16,682 nt of DNA. Origin: Conexibacter sp. (GTDB lineage Bacteria; Actinomycetota; Thermoleophilia; Solirubrobacterales; Solirubrobacteraceae). The position numbers and the translations under genes were made by a program. Below the pieces are notes generated by a model. That model was given only the letters and a program-made list of their open reading frames with translations. It did not search any database and had not been told where the DNA came from. The stretch covers positions 1-16,682 of the forward strand of contig JAOPZD010000262.1 of assembly GCA_025964295.1 (NCBI GenBank). The letters are read 5' to 3'. Shown piece by piece: positions 12,503 through 16,682 of this stretch; the stretch's first letter is position 1; every line of letters starts with the position of its first letter.

Positions 12503-13540
12503 TTATGGCGTGACGAGGACCTTGAGCGACGTGCGGTCGGCCATGTCCTGGTATCCGGCCGCGACGCCGTCGAGGTCGGTGGTGACGTCCAGGACCTTGC
12601 CGGGCTCGATCGTGCCGTCGAGGATGTCGGGCATGAGCTCGTCGATGTAGGCGCGCACCGGGGCGGGGCCGCCGGCGAGGCGGATGTTGTGGCGGAACAG
12701 GCTGCCGAAGCCGATCGGTGCCTCTTCGTATTGGGGAACGCCGACGCGGCTGATGACGCCCCCGGGACGGACGATGCCCAGCGCCTGCTCGTAGGCACCC
12801 ATGGCGCCGACGGCCTCGATCACGACGTGCGTGCCGTCGCCGCCGGTGAGCTCACGCACCTCGTCGATGCCCTCCTCGCCGCGGCCGGCGACGACGGCGG
12901 TCGCGCCGAACTCGCGGCCGAGATCGGTGCGCGCGGTGTGGCGGCCCATCAGGATGATCTCCCCGGCCCCGAGGCGCTTGGCCGACAGGACGGCCAGCAG
13001 GCCGACGGCGCCGTCGCCGATGACCGTCACGCGGGTGCGCTCGTTCACGCCCGCGGCCACGGCCGCGTGGTGGCCGGTGCCGAGGACGTCTGAGAGCGTC
13101 AGCAGCGACGGGATGAGCGCAGAGTCCTCAGCGGTCGGCAGCTTGACCAGGGTGCCGTCGGCGTAGGGGACGCGGATGGCCTCGGCCTGCGCCCCCTCGT
13201 CGGGAATGCCGTCCCAGAAGGCGCCGTGGGCACACGAGGTGTGCAGGCCTTCGTGGCAGAAGTCGCAGGTGCCGTCGGAGATGGCGAACGGGCTGACGAC
13301 CAGGTCGCCCTTGCGGACGGTGCTGACGTCTGACCCGGTGTCTTCGACGATGCCGATGAACTCGTGTCCCATCCGGGCGGGCTCGTCATCGGCAGACCGC
13401 GACCCATAGGGCCAGAGATCACTGCCGCAGATGCACGAGGCGGTGATGCCAACCAGCGCGTCGGTCGGGTGCTTGATGACCGAGTCCGCGACGTCCTCGA
13501 CGCGGACGTCGCCGGCGCCGTACATGATGGTTGCGCGCAT
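12503..13540 (-). CDS. Zinc-dependent alcohol dehydrogenase
   Basis: A 345-residue medium-chain dehydrogenase. The catalytic zinc site is indicated by C38 (CICGSD) and H59-E60 (GHEF). The structural zinc lobe DGTCDFCHEGLHTSC offers D89, C92, C95 and C103, with aspartate in place of the first cysteine. The Rossmann motif is VIGDGAVG (173-180). The remaining sequence (GGVISRVGVPQYEEAPIGFG) is typical of the family. It would oxidise or reduce an alcohol/aldehyde pair with NAD(P); the substrate is not evident. Shine-Dalgarno GAAAGGA precedes the ATG. It follows the MFS gene by 21 nt and precedes the aldo/keto reductase by 21 nt, so it is the second gene of the operon. Confidence 0.9.
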   Translation of the reverse strand: MRATIMYGAGDVRVEDVADSVIKHPTDALVGITASCICGSDLWPYGSRSADDEPARMGHEFIGIVEDTGSDVSTVRKGDLVVSPFAISDGTCDFCHEGLHTSCAHGAFWDGIPDEGAQAEAIRVPYADGTLVKLPTAEDSALIPSLLTLSDVLGTGHHAAVAAGVNERTRVTVIGDGAVGLLAVLSAKRLGAGEIILMGRHTARTDLGREFGATAVVAGRGEEGIDEVRELTGGDGTHVVIEAVGAMGAYEQALGIVRPGGVISRVGVPQYEEAPIGFGSLFRHNIRLAGGPAPVRAYIDELMPDILDGTIEPGKVLDVTTDLDGVAAGYQDMADRTSLKVLVTP

Positions 13541-13561
13541 TGTTGATGTCCTTTCGTTGTC

Positions 13562-14791
13562 CTAGTTGAAGATGGTCGAGTGACGGCGTTCGGTCATGAC
13601 GATCGCCGTCGTGGGGATCAGGGTCAGCGCGGCGATGACGGTCCCGACGACGGCGGGTCCGGTGTCGCCGAGGCTCGAGTCCAGCGTGATGCCGGCGATC
13701 CAGGAGCCGAGGGCGGTGCCGAAGTTGAAGGCCGAGACGGTCAGCGCCGACCCGAGGGTGGGCGCACGGCCGGCGAAGCGGACAGCCAGGGAGATCAACA
13801 CGGGGTTGATCCCGAGCCCGAGGCCCAGCGCGGCGACCAGGGCGATCGTCGGCGCGGCCATGCTCGAGACCAGGCAGATCGCCAGCAGCAGGACCGCGGT
13901 CATCACCGGCGCGAAGATGATCGTCGCGTGCGGGCGCACGTCGCCGAGACGGCCGCCGATGATGAAGCCGGCCAGCGCGCCGACGCCGAAGCCGGCGAGC
14001 ACCAGCGGCACCAAGCCAGAGGCGACACCGGCCCGATCGGTCAGCAGCGGCGAGATGTAGGTGTAGACCGAGAGCACGCCGCCAGTCGTCGTCGCGCAGG
14101 CCGCCAGCACCAGCCACAGCCGACCCGAACGCAGCGCAGAGAACTCTGACCGGATCGACACCGCCTGCTGGTCGGGTGCGTCGTGCGGCACGTGGCGGGC
14201 GATCAGCCCGATGGCGAGCACGGCGAGGACGGCGAGCGCCCAGAACGGTCCGCGCCAGCCGATGAGCTGGCCGCCGAAGGCGCCGAGGGGCACGCCGACG
14301 ACGTTGGCGAGCATCGCGCCGGCGCCCACGACGCCCAGGGCGCGTGAGCTCTGAGCCTCGCCGGCGGCGCGCGCGGCGACCACGTTGGCCACCGCCCAGA
14401 ACGCTCCCGTCGCCAGCGCGGTCAGGAACCGCGCCGCGAGCAGCAGGACGAAGCCGGACCCCAGCGCGACGATGACGTGGCCGGCCGCGAAGACGGCCAG
14501 GGCGAGCATGAGCGTCAGCCGGCGCGGCATCCGCAGCGTGAGCATCGTCATCAGCGGCGCGCCCACGATCATCCCGACGGCGAAGATCGTGATCAGCAGC
14601 CCGGCGCGGGCCACGCTCACGCCCAGGTCGCCCGAGATCTCGGGCAGCAGACCGGCCACCACGAACTCGGTCGTCCCCATCAGGAACGTGCCCAGCGCGA
14701 GCACCCAGACCACCGACGGAAGGGCGGCCGGCCGATCCTCGAGGGTCTCGACGAGCGGTTCGTGGGTTCTCGGCGGGGCGGTGACGGCCAT
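13562..14791 (-). CDS. MFS transporter, DHA1-type exporter
   Basis: A 409-residue membrane protein with about twelve hydrophobic segments. The GTTEFVVAGLLPEIS motif in the first helix is diagnostic of the DHA1 arabinose-efflux/drug-exporter branch of the major facilitator superfamily. The loop after helix 2 reads LTLRMPRRLTL, a relaxed motif A. It should export small organic molecules with proton antiport across the cytoplasmic membrane. ATGs at 14803 and 14797 are alternative starts; none has a clear Shine-Dalgarno, and the ATG at 14791 (MAVTAPP) gives the usual length. It is the first gene of the operon with the dehydrogenase, the aldo/keto reductase and the SDR remnant, and is divergent from the XRE regulator at 14894. 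Confidence 0.88.
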   Translation of the reverse strand: MAVTAPPRTHEPLVETLEDRPAALPSVVWVLALGTFLMGTTEFVVAGLLPEISGDLGVSVARAGLLITIFAVGMIVGAPLMTMLTLRMPRRLTLMLALAVFAAGHVIVALGSGFVLLLAARFLTALATGAFWAVANVVAARAAGEAQSSRALGVVGAGAMLANVVGVPLGAFGGQLIGWRGPFWALAVLAVLAIGLIARHVPHDAPDQQAVSIRSEFSALRSGRLWLVLAACATTTGGVLSVYTYISPLLTDRAGVASGLVPLVLAGFGVGALAGFIIGGRLGDVRPHATIIFAPVMTAVLLLAICLVSSMAAPTIALVAALGLGLGINPVLISLAVRFAGRAPTLGSALTVSAFNFGTALGSWIAGITLDSSLGDTGPAVVGTVIAALTLIPTTAIVMTERRHSTIFN

Positions 14792-14805
14792 GACCATCAA
14801 CATGG

Positions 14806-14818
14806 CACCGAATCGGTG
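14806..14818. promoter_or_regulatory. Operator-like palindrome next to the MFS start
   Basis: CACCGA-A-TCGGTG is a perfect 6+1+6 inverted repeat just upstream of the MFS gene start, inside its 5' leader or promoter. It is a candidate binding site for the divergent regulator. Confidence 0.5.
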
Positions 14819-14860
14819 GAGCTGAGAGGACCCCTTCTTCCAGGTACTGACAGGGCACCC

Positions 14861-14888
14861 CAACGGTCGTGGGATGCCTCTACCGTTG
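14861..14888. promoter_or_regulatory. Spaced inverted repeat next to the XRE/MmyB-like gene
   Basis: CAACGGT (14861-14867) and ACCGTTG (14882-14888) form a perfect 7-bp inverted repeat with a 14-nt spacer, giving half-sites two helical turns apart. It ends 5 nt before the regulator's ATG and lies in the shared divergent promoter region, so autoregulation is likely. Confidence 0.5.
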
Positions 14889-14893
14889 AGCCC

Positions 14894-15805
14894 ATGGACC
14901 TCAAGGCCGAGATCCGCGACTTCCTCACCTCGCGCCGCGGGCGCATCACTCCCGAGCAGGCCGGCCTGAAGGTGTTCGGGGCTCGCCGCGTCCCCGGGCT
15001 GCGCCGCGAGGAGGTCGCGACGCTCGCCGGCCTCAGCGTCGACTACTACAACCGCATGGAACGCGGCAACCTCAGCGGCGCGTCCGACAGCGTGCTCAAC
15101 GCCCTAGCCGAAGCCCTCCAACTCGACGAGGCCGAACGCGCGCATCTGCTCAACCTCGCCGGTGCCAGCCAGCCGAGCCCCAGCCGTCGCCGCCGTCCCG
15201 CCACCCAGACCGTCCGCCCCAGCGTCCAGTGGATGCTCGACTCGATGACCGCCTCAGCCGTGTTCGCCGAGAACGGCCGCCTCGACGCCCTCGGTGCCAA
15301 CCGGCTCGGGCGCGCCCTCTACCCCGCGCTCTTCGGCCCGGCCCGGCGGCAACCGGCCAACTGGGCGCGTTTCGTCTTCCTCGCCCCCGAGGCGCGCGAG
15401 TTCTACGCCGACTGGGACCGCTCGGCCAAGGACTGCGTGGCGATCCTGCGCGCCGAAGCCGGCCGCAACCCCCACGACCCCGAGCTCACCGACCTCGTCG
15501 GCCAGCTCGCCACCCAGAGCGAAGAGTTCCGCGGGCTCTGGGCCGCCCACAACGTCCGCCTCCACACCAAAGGCGTCAAGACCTTCAACCACCCGGTCGT
15601 CGGCCAGCTCGAGCTCAGCTTCGAACGCCTCGAAGTCGCCGCCGACCCCGGCCTCATGATCGTCGCCTACACCGCCGAACCCGGCTCACGATCCGCAGAA
15701 GCCCTCGACCTCCTCGCCAGCTGGACCGCCACAGAAGAACACGCCCACCCCGCTCCCAACAGTCCTGCCGCGTCGCAGGACGATCGGCCCACCCCCAGGT
15801 CCTGA
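14894..15805 (+). CDS. XRE regulator with MmyB-like ligand domain
   Basis: A 303-residue transcription regulator. The N-terminal Cro/C1 HTH reads PGLRREEVATLAGLSVDYYN, then RMERGNLSGASDSVLNALAEALQLDEAERAHLL (about residues 34-88). The following domain (about 110-275: VQWMLDSMTASAVFAENGRL, LGANRLGRALYPAL, NWARFVFLAPEAREFYADW) is the MmyB-like ligand-binding domain, which in some members binds fatty acids or other small molecules. The ATG at 14894 is used because the conserved N-terminus begins there; the frame is open further upstream but is antisense to the MFS gene. It is divergent from the MFS/dehydrogenase operon and is its probable regulator, using the inverted repeats in the shared promoter. 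Confidence 0.9.
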   Translation: MDLKAEIRDFLTSRRGRITPEQAGLKVFGARRVPGLRREEVATLAGLSVDYYNRMERGNLSGASDSVLNALAEALQLDEAERAHLLNLAGASQPSPSRRRRPATQTVRPSVQWMLDSMTASAVFAENGRLDALGANRLGRALYPALFGPARRQPANWARFVFLAPEAREFYADWDRSAKDCVAILRAEAGRNPHDPELTDLVGQLATQSEEFRGLWAAHNVRLHTKGVKTFNHPVVGQLELSFERLEVAADPGLMIVAYTAEPGSRSAEALDLLASWTATEEHAHPAPNSPAASQDDRPTPRS

Positions 15806-15826
15806 CCCGGGGGCACCTGGACCCCC
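15795..15826 (+). terminator. Possible terminator after the XRE/MmyB-like gene
   Basis: Two overlapping GC-rich hairpins can form around the stop codon: CCAGGT (15795-15800) with ACCTGG (15815-15820), or GGGGG (15809-15813) with CCCCC (15822-15826). They exclude each other, and no T-run follows, so termination here is only suggested. Confidence 0.35.
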
Positions 15827-15990
15827 AGGGGCGACCCAGCCGCCACCGTCCCACGCGTCCGCGGGTGCGGCCCCGAACGGGCACCGGCTGCCGGCCCCTC
15901 CTGTCGACCCGGATTTCTGCCTTTGTAAGGCGTCGATCGATGTGATCAGCTGGAAGACGAGCATCCATCAAGGTCCGGAGGGAGAAGCGC

Positions 15991-16682
15991 ATGAGCCTGG
16001 GCGATCCGGCCACGGACGGTTTCCACGTCTCCTCCGACGTCGGCGGGACGTTCACCGACACGGTCGTCATCGATGCAGCCGGCGTGTTGCGCCGCTACAA
16101 GGCCGCGAGCACCCCCGGCAACGTGGCCGGCGGCGTCCTCGCCACGTGCGAGCTGGCCGGCCGAGACCAGGGACTGGAGCTCGCGGATTTCCTGGCCAAG
16201 GTCAAGCTCTTCAGCCAGGGGACCACCGTGGCCACCAACGGGCTCCTGCAGCGCCAGGGCGCGACGGTTGGCCTCCTGCACACCGCGGGCTTCGGTGACA
16301 CCCTGTTCGTCTCGCGCGCGTGGAAGGCCTTTGGGTTGGACGACGCGTCGCTGCGGAACTACCGCCACCTCGTGAAGCCGCGGCCGCTCGTCGAGCGCCG
16401 ACTCACGCGCGAGGTGTCCGAGCGCGTCGACTACAAGGGGCGGGTGCTGCGGAAGCTCGACGAGGGCGCGGCGCGCACGGCCATCTGCGAGCTGCTTGCC
16501 GAAGGGGCCGAGGCATTCGTCGTCTCGCTGCTGTGGTCGTTCAAGCATCCGGAGCACGAGCGGCGGGTCAAGGAGATCGTGCTGGAGCAGGCCCCTGGGG
16601 CGTTCGTCACCGCCTCGAGCGACCTGCTGCCGCGGATCAACGAGTACGAGCGCACGGTGACCGCGACGGTCAACGCCTTCCT
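15991..16682 (+). CDS. Hydantoinase/oxoprolinase-family protein, N-terminal part
   Basis: The first 230 codons of a gene that runs off the right edge. The ATG at 15991 has a good Shine-Dalgarno (GGAGGGAGAA). The sequence shows the ASKHA-type phosphate-binding motif DVGGTFTDTVVID (residues 16-28), then SQGTTVATNGLLQRQGATVG and later LPRINEYERTVTATVNAF, all typical of the HyuA/AcxA-like family (N-methylhydantoinase A, oxoprolinase, acetone or acetophenone carboxylase subunits). These enzymes use ATP to act on amide or ketone substrates, normally with a HyuB-type partner encoded downstream, which would lie beyond this window. The exact substrate cannot be told. It has its own promoter region (15806-15990) and is probably independent of the XRE/MFS locus. 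Confidence 0.88.
   Translation, partial: MSLGDPATDGFHVSSDVGGTFTDTVVIDAAGVLRRYKAASTPGNVAGGVLATCELAGRDQGLELADFLAKVKLFSQGTTVATNGLLQRQGATVGLLHTAGFGDTLFVSRAWKAFGLDDASLRNYRHLVKPRPLVERRLTREVSERVDYKGRVLRKLDEGAARTAICELLAEGAEAFVVSLLWSFKHPEHERRVKEIVLEQAPGAFVTASSDLLPRINEYERTVTATVNAF

Noticed and set aside
11600..13093. Plus-strand open frame of 497 codons
   Set aside because: Antisense shadow of the aldo/keto reductase and alcohol dehydrogenase genes.
13419..14858. Minus-strand 479-codon frame overlapping the MFS gene
   Set aside because: An arginine/alanine-rich out-of-frame shadow; the MFS frame has proper membrane segments and family motifs.

Overview
The window is high-GC DNA with actinobacterial gene families: replication-relaxation and actinobacterial-type TraG proteins, an XRE regulator with a MmyB-like ligand domain, and a tRNA without an encoded CCA. 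The best guess is a high-GC Actinomycetota, possibly Thermoleophilia/Solirubrobacterales; that lineage is inference only. Two regions meet at about 10,944.

Region 1 (1 to about 10,944) is the right-hand part of an integrated conjugative or mobilizable element. From left to right it holds: the start of a leftward DUF6338-like membrane protein; a small Cas2-like/SinR-family gene followed by a DUF2188 gene; a leftward transfer operon (replication-relaxation protein, VirD4/TraG-type coupling ATPase, AlpA/Xis-like HTH protein); a non-coding stretch of about 0.9 kb with a long pyrimidine-rich tract and a large imperfect inverted repeat (candidate origin); two small unknown genes and an XRE regulator; a three-gene operon that reads as an ABC-three-component (ABC-3C) conflict system (nuclease-like effector, middle component, DUF3732/Rad50-like ATPase with a CPTC zinc hook); and a tyrosine integrase. 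The element ends at a 59-nt 3' fragment of a tRNA-Leu(GAG) gene, the expected attachment core. Its orientation predicts that the intact tRNA and the other end of the element lie to the left of this window.

Region 2 (10,945 to 16,682) looks chromosomal, or belongs to a neighbouring island. A leftward operon encodes an MFS exporter, a zinc alcohol dehydrogenase, an aldo/keto reductase and an SDR; a divergent XRE/MmyB-like regulator probably controls it. The SDR is broken: homology stops after K176, and the open frame then runs through unrelated DNA and antisense through the tRNA fragment. A hydantoinase/oxoprolinase-family gene starts at 15,991 and runs off the right edge.

The most interesting items are the ABC-3C operon carried as cargo next to the integrase, the long hairpin plus polypyrimidine tract, the Cas2-like/DUF2188 pair behind a perfect operator-like palindrome, and the hairpin at the start of the Xis-like gene. 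The functional statements come from motif reading alone; no database search was run.
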